From: Pseudomonadota bacterium
Lineage (GTDB): Bacteria > Pseudomonadota > Alphaproteobacteria > Caulobacterales > Caulobacteraceae
Direction: 5' to 3'
Assembly (NCBI GenBank): GCA_023451375.1
Contig: JAEXZS010000040.1
Coordinates: 1 to 64,000, forward strand
Length of the DNA: 64,000 nt
Shown piece by piece: positions 26,016 to 32,973 of the stretch; the stretch's first letter is position 1; each line of letters opens with the position of its first letter. The notes beneath the pieces are model-generated. The model did no database searches. It was not told the origin of the DNA and worked only from the letters and a program-made list of their open reading frames with translations. The position numbers were made by a program, and so were the translations under genes.

Positions 26016-27455
26016 TCAGCGTCCCTTGGCCGGCGCGACCGCCAGCACCGGCATGTCCAGGGTCCGCGACACCGATTCCGGCGTGGTGAAACCCCGCCGC
26101 GTGAAGACGCGCAGCAAGCCCACGCACAGGGCGGTGAAGCCGGCGAACAGGAAGACCGCGGCCAGGGCCGGAATCTTCAGGCTCTTGCCCGTCGCCGGCG
26201 GCTGGGCGCGCTCGATGACGGTGACGTTGTCGGCGCCGGCGGCCACCAGGGCGTTGTCGGCGCGGCTCTGGCTCTCGCGCTGCTGGAACTCGCGGATATT
26301 GGCGGTCAGCACCTCGCGATTGCTGGCCAGGGTGGCGTTCTCCGATTCCAGCGCCGTCAGCCGCGCTTGCCGCAATCGGATGTCCCCCAGCTGCCGGTCC
26401 AGCACCGCCAGACGCGCGGCCAGCGAATCCCGCTCGGCCTGGGTGTTGATCCGGGTGCTCTCCAGCTCGGTCCAGACCGGGTTCGGTCCGGTGCGGACTT
26501 CCCGGGGGCCCACCGCCGTGCCCGTGGCCACATACTGCTGCAACTGGGCGATGCGCGCCTCGATGTCCTTCACCGGCTGGGCCTCGGGCGTATAGCGCGA
26601 CAGCAGCTGTTCCCTCTCGGTGCGCAGCTGCAGCACCTGGTCCTGGGCCGAGATGTTGAGATCCTGCTGCAGGGCCACCTCGGCGGGGGTCTGGTTCTGG
26701 AGGGCGACCAGGGTCTGCAGCCGCCGCGCGGACTGGTTCAGTTGCGCCTGCACCGACAGTCGCTCGGCGAAGGTGGTCTGGTAGGTGGCCGCCAGCGTCG
26801 CCTTGGCCGCCGCGAAGTCGCCGATGTTGTTCGACGCCAGGAACTGCTCATAGGCGCGGTCGGCCTGGCCCAGATCGTCCTCGAAGGCGACGCGCTGCTG
26901 AGAAATGGCGGGCGTCTTGTCCAGAAAGACCTCGCGCCGATAGGCCAGGTACTGGTCGATGACGGCGTTCAGCACGCGCGCGGCCCGTTCCGGGTCGTCC
27001 GCCTCGTAGCTGAGCTGGATCACCGCGCTGCCGGGCGCGGTGCCGACCCCCAGGCTGGTCCCGAGCATCTTGCGCGCCGCGGCCTCGGCGCGTTCGGGCG
27101 GTCCCTTCGGCTGCTCGCCCAGGATGGCGGCGGGGCCCAGCGCCTGCACCACGCGATGGCGCACCTGGCTCGAGCCCAGGATGCTGGCTTCGGTGTTGGC
27201 GACCTGGTCGCCCTGCGGCGCCTGAGTCTGCGCCTCGACGCCGACACGCGGACGGTAGACGTATTCCTGGCCCACCCCCGCGAAGACCGCGCCGGTGGCG
27301 GTGTAGTTCTTCTTCAGGGTCAGAGCCAAGGCCGCGCCGATGACGAAGAGGACCAGGAAGACCCCGATCATCAGCAGCAGTTCGCGGAACAGCAGGCCCA
27401 CGACATCCAGCACGCCGTAGCGCGGTCTTGCCGTGACATGGGCCGTCGAACGCAT
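26016..27455 (-). CDS. hfsA: Polysaccharide co-polymerase/chain-length protein (HfsA-like, Wzz/Wzc N-terminal type), 479 aa
   Basis: An inner-membrane protein with two transmembrane segments, one near residue 35 (LLLMIGVFLVLFVIGAALALT) and one near the C-terminus (KIPALAAVFLFAGFTALCVGLL), enclosing a long periplasmic coiled-coil region (Wzz fold, then QQRVAFEDDLGQADRAYEQF and further heptads). It ends shortly after the second segment without a kinase domain, which is encoded by the next gene. ATG 27455 is preferred to a GTG eight codons upstream. It is divergent from the export lipoprotein gene. Confidence 0.85.
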   Translation of the reverse strand: MRSTAHVTARPRYGVLDVVGLLFRELLLMIGVFLVLFVIGAALALTLKKNYTATGAVFAGVGQEYVYRPRVGVEAQTQAPQGDQVANTEASILGSSQVRHRVVQALGPAAILGEQPKGPPERAEAAARKMLGTSLGVGTAPGSAVIQLSYEADDPERAARVLNAVIDQYLAYRREVFLDKTPAISQQRVAFEDDLGQADRAYEQFLASNNIGDFAAAKATLAATYQTTFAERLSVQAQLNQSARRLQTLVALQNQTPAEVALQQDLNISAQDQVLQLRTEREQLLSRYTPEAQPVKDIEARIAQLQQYVATGTAVGPREVRTGPNPVWTELESTRINTQAERDSLAARLAVLDRQLGDIRLRQARLTALESENATLASNREVLTANIREFQQRESQSRADNALVAAGADNVTVIERAQPPATGKSLKIPALAAVFLFAGFTALCVGLLRVFTRRGFTTPESVSRTLDMPVLAVAPAKGR

Positions 27456-27509
27456 GGGCGGGCCGAATCCTGAAAGCACTTGTTCCAGACCACCCTTCGC
27501 CGACCCGCG

Positions 27510-27524
27510 TTAACCATCAGTTAC
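27510..27524. promoter_or_regulatory. Near-consensus CtrA box between hfsA and hfsD
   Basis: TTAA-CCATCAG-TTAC fits the Caulobacter CtrA site TTAA-N7-TTAA with one mismatch. A TATAAG element follows two bases later toward hfsD. The gap serves both divergent genes. Confidence 0.4.
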
Positions 27525-27578
27525 CTATAAGCCGCCAGGCTGCGCCAACGCCTTCTCCAGTCGGATCGACCGATTCCC

Positions 27579-28334
27579 ATGACGCCTGATCGCCGCCTGT
27601 TCCTGCTGGCCCTCGGCTCGGCGAGCCTCACCGCCCTTGCCGCCTGCGGAGGCGGCGGCGGTTCGCGCATGCCGCTGCCCGCCGGAAGCGCGCGGCGCGT
27701 CGAGGCGGCTCCGGCCGGAGACTTCCCAGCCATCCCCTTCGCCGACTGGACCGACGCCGAGCCGGAGTACCGGCTGTATCCAGGCGACGAGATCGAGGTG
27801 GCCCTGCCGACGGCGGCGGAATTGACGCGAACCCTGCGCGTCGCGCCGGACGGGCGCATCGCCCTGCCCCTCATAGGCAATGTGATGGCGGCGGATCGCA
27901 GCCTGACGGAGCTGCAGCAGGGGCTGTCGGCGACCTACGCCTCGCAGCTGGTGCGGCCGATCGTCGAGGTGACGCTGCGCCAGGCCGGGCCGATCCGCGT
28001 CTGGGTGGACGGCGAGGTGCGGACCCCCGGGGTGATCGAGATGACCGGCGATCTGGACGCCTATCAGGCCGTGATCCAGGCCGGGGGCGTCATGCCAGGG
28101 TCGAACTCCCGCAGCGTGGCCCTGATCCGGCGGGGACCGGGCGGCAGCCGCATGATGCGCGTCATCGACCTGCGACCGCGTCAGGCCGAAGTCGTCGCCC
28201 TGCGCCGCGGCGACATCATCTTCGTGCCGCGTTCGACGTTGGGCGAGTTGGCCGCCTTCTTCACCCAGGTGCGCAACGCCCTGCCGGTCGGCTTCAGCTA
28301 CGCCATCAACGGCAACACCTACGCCTCGTCCTGA
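27579..28334 (+). CDS. hfsD: Polysaccharide export outer-membrane lipoprotein (HfsD-like, Wza family), 251 aa
   Basis: Forms the outer-membrane/periplasmic export channel of Wzy-type polysaccharides. A signal peptide with lipobox TALAAC is followed by the Poly_export domain (YRLYPGDEIEVALPTAAELTR..., APDGRIALPLIGNV) and a SLBB-like domain (WVDGEVRTPGVIEMTGDLDAYQAVIQAGG). At 251 residues it is shorter than E. coli Wza and lacks the extra C-terminal ring domain. It reads away from hfsA-hfsB; its stop abuts the convergent Sel1-like gene with no gap. Confidence 0.85.
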   Translation: MTPDRRLFLLALGSASLTALAACGGGGGSRMPLPAGSARRVEAAPAGDFPAIPFADWTDAEPEYRLYPGDEIEVALPTAAELTRTLRVAPDGRIALPLIGNVMAADRSLTELQQGLSATYASQLVRPIVEVTLRQAGPIRVWVDGEVRTPGVIEMTGDLDAYQAVIQAGGVMPGSNSRSVALIRRGPGGSRMMRVIDLRPRQAEVVALRRGDIIFVPRSTLGELAAFFTQVRNALPVGFSYAINGNTYASS

Positions 28335-28634
28335 TCAGGCGACCAGCTTGACGACGCCCTGGTCGATATAGCGCCGGGCGGCGCGCTGGGCCTCGGCCAG
28401 TTCGTCGCGCTCCATCTCCTGACCGATCTCGCGGCGGTAGACGCGCGCTTCGACCGAGCCCTTCATCGCCGCCAGGTTGAAGATCATATGGGCCGACACC
28501 CGGTCCATCGGACAACCGCCCGAACCGGCCGAATACATCATGCCCAGCTTGAACAGTTCGTCGCCTGACATGTTCGCCGTCGGCAGCGGCAGGCTCTCGG
28601 CCTGCAGGTCGTGCGCCATTTCTTGCGCGTTCAT
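28335..28634 (-). CDS. Sel1-repeat-like small protein, 99 aa
   Basis: Contains one to one-and-a-half Sel1/TPR-like helices: DELFKLGMMYSAGSGG...DRVSAHMIFNLAAMKGSVEARVYRREIG, followed by a helix RDELAEAQRAARRYI. No signal peptide; it is probably cytoplasmic. Sel1-like units mediate protein contacts. The ATG has GGGAGA 8 bases upstream. The region in front of it is AT-rich and holds a CtrA-like site, so cell-cycle control is possible. Confidence 0.75.
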   Translation of the reverse strand: MNAQEMAHDLQAESLPLPTANMSGDELFKLGMMYSAGSGGCPMDRVSAHMIFNLAAMKGSVEARVYRREIGQEMERDELAEAQRAARRYIDQGVVKLVA

Positions 28635-28701
28635 CACCGTATCTCCCGTCGGGCGCCGTTCTGGAGCCCGCCTTCTGATACGCGATCAAATACCCACGTT
28701 T

Positions 28702-28716
28702 TGAAGTTAGAGTTAA
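28702..28716 (-). promoter_or_regulatory. CtrA-like box upstream of the Sel1-like gene
   Basis: Minus strand TTAA-CTCTAAC-TTCA, one mismatch from TTAA-N7-TTAA, about 70 bases upstream of the ATG, in a strikingly AT-rich 80-base patch. Confidence 0.3.
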
Positions 28717-28807
28717 CGGCGAAGGCCATCGCCGAACTTTTCAGTAAAGCAGATATGAATACTCGTCCGGCCGATCACATCTCCGAAGCCGCCTGACGAT
28801 CCTTCGT

Positions 28808-29533
28808 TCACGAACGACGGGCGCGCTGACCGAACAGGAGCTTGCGCGCGTCCTCCGCCGCCTTTCCTCCGGCGGCCAGGTTCCGGCGCAGGTCCTCCCC
28901 CGCCGCCCTCCCCTTCCGTACCGCCGGACGGTCGCCCACCCGCCGCATCCAGCCGCGCAGGTTCGGAAACTCGTCGATATCCTGTCCCTGCAGGTCCGGC
29001 AGCACCCACGGCCAGGCCGCCATGTCGGCGATCGAATAGTCCCCCGCCAGGTAGTCGCGGTCCCCCAGGCGCCGGTCCATGACGCCGTACAGCCGGTGCG
29101 TCTCGTCCGTATAGCGGCGAACGCCATAGGCGATCTGGCGCTGGTCGCGGATCATGGCCGGCGCGTACTGGCGGAAGTGGTGCGTCTGGCCCGCCATCGG
29201 ACCCAGTCCGCCGACCTGCCAGAACAGCCATTGGTCGACCTCGACCTTGCCCCGCGCGTCAGCGGGATAGAAGCGGCCCGACTTCACGCCGAGGTACTGC
29301 AGGATGGCGCCGGACTCGAAGATGGAGATCGGCTCCCCGTCCGGCCCGTCAGGATCGACGATCGCGGGCATGCGGCCGTTCGGACTGATGGCCTGGAAAT
29401 CGGGCGCGAACTGCTCACCCGCGCCGATGTTCACCGGCCGCACCCGGTAAGGCAGGCTCATCTCCTCCAAGGCGATGGTGATCTTCCAGCCGTTCGGCGT
29501 GGGCCAGTACCAAAGTTCGATCGGTCGCGGCAT
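28808..29533 (-). CDS. Glutathione S-transferase (YfcG/nu-class-like), 241 aa
   Basis: The N-terminal thioredoxin-like domain (IELWYWPTPNGWKITIALEEM, SPNGRMPAIVDPDG, ISIFESGAILQYLG, where ES binds glutathione) and the all-helical C-terminal domain (DQWLFWQVGGLGPMAGQTHHF, SIADMAAWPWV with the N-capping Asp) are typical of the GSTs that use glutathione or glutathione disulfide. The start is MPRPIELW; an ATG four codons upstream is possible. A much longer frame upstream overlaps another gene and is rejected. Confidence 0.92.
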   Translation of the reverse strand: MPRPIELWYWPTPNGWKITIALEEMSLPYRVRPVNIGAGEQFAPDFQAISPNGRMPAIVDPDGPDGEPISIFESGAILQYLGVKSGRFYPADARGKVEVDQWLFWQVGGLGPMAGQTHHFRQYAPAMIRDQRQIAYGVRRYTDETHRLYGVMDRRLGDRDYLAGDYSIADMAAWPWVLPDLQGQDIDEFPNLRGWMRRVGDRPAVRKGRAAGEDLRRNLAAGGKAAEDARKLLFGQRARRS

Positions 29534-29697
29534 GCGGGCCTCCATGGAGGCCCTGTTGTGGGCCGCCGGGGCGCGACAGGCAACGTCGCGAAAGCTGACA
29601 GCCCCGTTCAGGACGAGTTCATGCGCCCCGCCGCACCGTTTCATCATTAACGGACCCTGTCGGCGTGCCCGTCGCGGTCCAAGACTGGAGCACGAAG

Positions 29698-30282
29698 ATG
29701 AACCGCCTGACCAAGGCCGCAGTCGTCGCCCTGGCGCTATCGACCACGGCCGCCCCCATGCTCGCGGAGGCCCAAAGCCGCGACCGCCGCGAGTATCGCC
29801 AGGACCGGCGCGACGACCGCCGCGACTTCCGCAATGAACGCCGGGAGGATCGCCGTGATTGGCGGCAGGGCGAGTATCGTGATCGCGGCGAATACCGCCG
29901 GGACCGCCGCGATGATCGTCGGGACTATCGCCAGGAACGCCGCGAGGACCGCCGCGACTGGCGCAACGACCGCTGGGATCGCGGCAATCCGAACTGGTGG
30001 CGCGGCCGGTCGGACTTCCGCGGCTACAACGGCGCGCGTCGCGGTTACTGGTACGCGCCCGGCCACGGCTATTATCGCGTCGAGCCACGCTACCACGGCT
30101 ATCGCTGGCGGACCGGCGGCTACCTGCCGCGTCAGTATCGCAGCTACTATGTCAGCGACCCGTATTTCTACGGCCTGCGTCCGGCGCCGCGCGGCTATCG
30201 CTATGTCCACGCCGGCAGCGACATCCTGCTGGTCGCCGTGGCGACCGGCCTGATCGCCAGCGTCCTGTCGAACGTCTATTGA
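29698..30282 (+). CDS. Secreted RcnB-like protein with Arg/Asp-rich repeats, 194 aa
   Basis: A signal peptide ending near APMLAEAQ is followed by a highly charged segment of imperfect repeats (REYRQDRRDDRRDFRNERRE, then DRRDYRQERREDRRDWRNDR) and a C-terminal RcnB-like region rich in Trp, Tyr and Gly (GYWYAPGHGYYRVEPR, GGYLPRQYR) ending in a hydrophobic helix ILLVAVATGLIASVLS. RcnB proteins are periplasmic and in E. coli affect nickel/cobalt export; most other members have no known role. The start has GGAG 8 bases upstream. It is followed by its own terminator and by a second RcnB-like gene. Confidence 0.8.
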   Translation: MNRLTKAAVVALALSTTAAPMLAEAQSRDRREYRQDRRDDRRDFRNERREDRRDWRQGEYRDRGEYRRDRRDDRRDYRQERREDRRDWRNDRWDRGNPNWWRGRSDFRGYNGARRGYWYAPGHGYYRVEPRYHGYRWRTGGYLPRQYRSYYVSDPYFYGLRPAPRGYRYVHAGSDILLVAVATGLIASVLSNVY

Positions 30283-30304
30283 GCCCCCCCTTTCTCGCCG
30301 CCCG

Positions 30305-30331
30305 GAAGCCCCGCCCCTGTCGCGGGGCTTC
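30305..30331 (+). terminator. Rho-independent terminator after the first RcnB-like gene
   Basis: A 10-bp stem (GAAGCCCCGC / GCGGGGCTTC) with a 7-base loop, followed by TTGCGTTTG, 22 bases after the stop codon. Confidence 0.75.
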
Positions 30332-30429
30332 TTGCGTTTGGGCGCTCGAACAACGTTCAGCCGGGGTTCATGGACAGGGGTCGAAGTTGGATCACAAGCC
30401 GCCGAAAGCGGCATTCGAGGAATGAGCCA

Positions 30430-31449
30430 ATGAAACGCCTTCTGATGGCCTTCACCGCCATCGCCGCCCTGGCCGGCCCGCTCGCGGCGCCGATCGAGGC
30501 CTTGGCGCAGGAACGCTCGCGCGAACGACCGGCCCGGCAGGCCGGCGACGGCGAAGCGCGCGCGCTCCAGCCCCCACAGCGCGGCCAGCGCCCGCAACGC
30601 CCGTCCGGAGAAGCCCGGCCGTCGAGGCCCGCGGACCGGCCGGACAGGCCGGACAGACCCGCCCGACCGGATCGTCCCGACGGCGCCGCACGGCTCGATA
30701 GACCGGACCGCCCCAACAGGCCGGATCAGCCCGCGCGACCGGATCGCCCCAACCGCCCTGACCGGCCCGATCGTCCGGACAGACCCGACCGTCCCGATAG
30801 ACCCGACCGTCCAAATAGGCCGGATCGGCCCGACAGACCCGATCGTCCGGATAGGCCCGATCGCCCTGATAGACCCGATCGCCCGGATCGTCCGGAATGG
30901 AACCGCCCCGACCGGCCGGATCGGCCGAACCGTCCTGATCGCCCGGACAGACCTGATCGCCCGGATCGCCCTAACCGGCCGGACAGACCCGATCGCCCGG
31001 ATCGCCCCGACCGGCCGGACAGGCCCGATCGCCCCGATCGTCCGGATCGCCCAAGCTGGAACCGGCCCGATCGTGATCGCGATCATTGGGAGTTCCGTCG
31101 TCGCTTCGACCGCGATCACTGGCGGCGCGAATTCCATCGCAACCATCGTCCCGACTGGTGGCGGCACGACCGGCGCTTCCGCGACTACAGCGGCGTCCGG
31201 ATCGGCTTCTACTTCGCGCCGGGCTGGGGCTACTACAGCGTGCCGCGCTCCTACTGGGGTCGCGTCTGGTCCGAGGGGCAATACCTGCCCGACACCTTCT
31301 GGCGCTACCGGCTGAACGACTGGCGGACCTACGGCCTGGGCTATCCGCCGGCGGGCACGCGCTGGGTGCTGGTGGACAACACCATCTACCTGATCGACGA
31401 GCGCGACGGCTACATCATCGAGGTCATCCGCGACGCCTGGAACTGGTAG
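30430..31449 (+). CDS. Secreted protein with long (Arg-Pro-Asp)n repeat and C-terminal RcnB-like domain, 339 aa
   Basis: A signal peptide (ending near APIEALAQ) is followed by a long low-complexity stretch of about 140 residues made of RPD triplets with occasional RPN, broken twice by a Trp-containing step (PEWNRPD, PSWNRPD). The last 120 residues are an RcnB-like domain (FRDYSGVRIGFYFAPGWGYY, EGQYLPDTFWRYRLNDW, PAGTRWVLVDNTIYLID). The repeat is probably extended and flexible, with balanced charges, spanning periplasm or cell wall (inference). The start MKRLLMAFT opens the signal peptide. Its RcnB domain resembles that of the gene before it, so the pair are paralogues with different charged linkers. 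Confidence 0.8.
   Translation: MKRLLMAFTAIAALAGPLAAPIEALAQERSRERPARQAGDGEARALQPPQRGQRPQRPSGEARPSRPADRPDRPDRPARPDRPDGAARLDRPDRPNRPDQPARPDRPNRPDRPDRPDRPDRPDRPDRPNRPDRPDRPDRPDRPDRPDRPDRPDRPEWNRPDRPDRPNRPDRPDRPDRPDRPNRPDRPDRPDRPDRPDRPDRPDRPDRPSWNRPDRDRDHWEFRRRFDRDHWRREFHRNHRPDWWRHDRRFRDYSGVRIGFYFAPGWGYYSVPRSYWGRVWSEGQYLPDTFWRYRLNDWRTYGLGYPPAGTRWVLVDNTIYLIDERDGYIIEVIRDAWNW
30637..31056 (+). repeat. 9-bp coding tandem repeat encoding Arg-Pro-Asp/Asn
   Basis: About 45 imperfect copies of a CGG-CCG-GAT-type unit. Synonymous changes are frequent (CGA/CGT/CGC/AGG for Arg, CCG/CCC/CCT for Pro), so the repeat is conserved at protein rather than DNA level. Confidence 0.85.
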
Positions 31450-31463
31450 CCGCACAAAGCAAC

Positions 31464-31489
31464 GGGCCCGGAGAGCAATCTCCGGGCCC
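31464..31489. terminator. Bidirectional Rho-independent terminator
   Basis: An 11-bp stem (GGGCCCGGAGA / TCTCCGGGCCC), loop GCAA, followed by TTCTTTG on the plus strand; it lies between the RPD-repeat gene and the convergent gatB. Confidence 0.8.
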
Positions 31490-31510
31490 TTCTTTGTTCG
31501 GGCCGGCGCC

Positions 31511-32971
31511 TCAGAGCCCCAGCTTGGCCTTCAGGATGTCGTTGACCGCCGCCGGATTGGCCTTGCCGCCGGTGGCCTTCATGACCTGGCCGACGAACCA
31601 GCCGATGGCCTGCGGCTTATCGGCCACCGCGGCCGCCTTGTCCGGGTTGGCGGCGATGATCTCGTCCACCGCCTTCTCGATGGCGCCGGTGTCGGTGACC
31701 TGCTTCAGGCCGTGCTTCTCGACCACTTCGGACGGAGCGCCTTCGCCGTTCCAGACGTGGTCGAACACCTCCTTGGCGATCTTGGAGGAAATGGTACCGT
31801 TCTCGATCAGCTCCACCAGTTCGGCGACATGCGCTGCCGGCAGCGGGTTCTCGCTGAAGTCCTTGCCCTCCGCCGCGAGGCGCGCGGACACCTCGTTCGT
31901 CACCCAGTTGGAGACCAGCTTGGCGTCGCGCCCCTTCGCCGCCGCCTCGAAGTAGTCGGCCTTGGCCTGCTCCGAGATCAGCACCACCGCGTCATACTGC
32001 GACAGGCCGTACTCGCTCATCAACCGCTTGCGCTTGTCGTCCGGCAGTTCGGGAAGCGTGGCCTTGATGTCGGCGATCCATGCCTCTTCCAGCTCCAGCG
32101 GCAGCAGATCCGGATCGGGGAAGTAGCGATAGTCGTGCGCCTCCTCCTTCGAGCGCATCGAACGCGTCTCGCCCTTCACGGGGTCGAACAGCCGCGTCTC
32201 CTGCACGATCGAGCCGCCGTCCTCCAGGATTTCGATCTGGCGGCGCGCCTCATATTGGATCGCCTGAGAAATGAAGCGGAAGCTGTTGACGTTCTTGATC
32301 TCGCAGCGCGTGCCGAACGGCTCGCCGGGACGACGCACCGACACGTTCACGTCGGCGCGCAGATTGCCCTTATCCATGTCCCCGTCGCAGGTGCCCAGGT
32401 ACATCAGGATGGTGCGGATCTTCTTGACGTAGGCGACCGCCTCCTCCGGGGCGCGGAGGTCGGGCTTGGAGACGATCTCCATCAGCGCCGTGCCCGCCCG
32501 GTTCAGGTCGACATAGCTCTCGGTCGGCGACAGGTCGTGGATCAGCTTGCCCGCGTCCTGCTCCAGGTGCAGCCGCTCGATGCCGACGTTGAAGAAGCTG
32601 CCGTCCTCGGCCTCCACCTCCACGACGCCCTCGCCGACGATCGGATAGTAGAGCTGGCTGATCTGATAGCCGGTGGGCAGGTCGGGATAGAAGTAGTTCT
32701 TGCGGTCGAACTGGCTGCGCCTGTTGATCTGCGCGCGCAGGCCCAGGCCGGTCTTCACCGCCTGTTCGACACAGAACCGGTTCAGCGTCGGCAGCATCCC
32801 CGGAAAGCCGGCGTCCACCAGCGACACCTGCTCGTTCGGCCCCGCGCCGAAGCCGACGGCGGCCCCGGAGAACAGCTTGGCCTTCGACGCCACCTGGGCG
32901 TGGATCTCCAGCCCCATGACGATTTCCCACGGGCCGGTCCGCCCCTGGATCAGTTTCGAGTTCTCGGACAT
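31511..32971 (-). CDS. gatB: Asp-tRNA(Asn)/Glu-tRNA(Gln) amidotransferase subunit B, 486 aa
   Basis: The tRNA-binding and kinase-like subunit of GatCAB, which phosphorylates the side chain of mischarged Glu-tRNA-Gln or Asp-tRNA-Asn before amidation. Seen are WEIVMGLEIHAQV, FYPDLPTGYQISQ, RCEIKNVNSFRF and the C-terminal YqeY-like tail domain (NGTISSKIAKEVFDHVW..., AIGWFVGQVMKAT). The ATG lies three bases after the gatA stop; two GTG codons just upstream are alternative starts. Last gene of the gatCAB operon. Confidence 0.97.
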   Translation of the reverse strand: MSENSKLIQGRTGPWEIVMGLEIHAQVASKAKLFSGAAVGFGAGPNEQVSLVDAGFPGMLPTLNRFCVEQAVKTGLGLRAQINRRSQFDRKNYFYPDLPTGYQISQLYYPIVGEGVVEVEAEDGSFFNVGIERLHLEQDAGKLIHDLSPTESYVDLNRAGTALMEIVSKPDLRAPEEAVAYVKKIRTILMYLGTCDGDMDKGNLRADVNVSVRRPGEPFGTRCEIKNVNSFRFISQAIQYEARRQIEILEDGGSIVQETRLFDPVKGETRSMRSKEEAHDYRYFPDPDLLPLELEEAWIADIKATLPELPDDKRKRLMSEYGLSQYDAVVLISEQAKADYFEAAAKGRDAKLVSNWVTNEVSARLAAEGKDFSENPLPAAHVAELVELIENGTISSKIAKEVFDHVWNGEGAPSEVVEKHGLKQVTDTGAIEKAVDEIIAANPDKAAAVADKPQAIGWFVGQVMKATGGKANPAAVNDILKAKLGL

Positions 32972-32973
32972 GC

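Noticed and set aside
20435..28334. Recent horizontal transfer of the polysaccharide locus next to tRNA-Ser
   Set aside because: Base composition and codon use look like the flanks, there is no integrase and I found no repeat of the tRNA 3' end on the far side.
28755..28796. 13-codon leader peptide (MNTRPADHISEAA) on the plus strand
   Set aside because: No ribosome-binding site and no plus-strand gene follows it directly.
30637..31056. Possible CRISPR array or minisatellite
   Set aside because: The unit is 9 bp, contiguous and without spacers, stays in frame and varies synonymously, so it is a coding repeat.
29737..31455. A 572-codon minus-strand frame rich in Ile-Arg-Pro/Ala-Ile repeats
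   Set aside because: It is the antisense reading of the two RcnB-like genes; its repeats are the complement of the RPD and RRD codons, and there is no promoter or signal.
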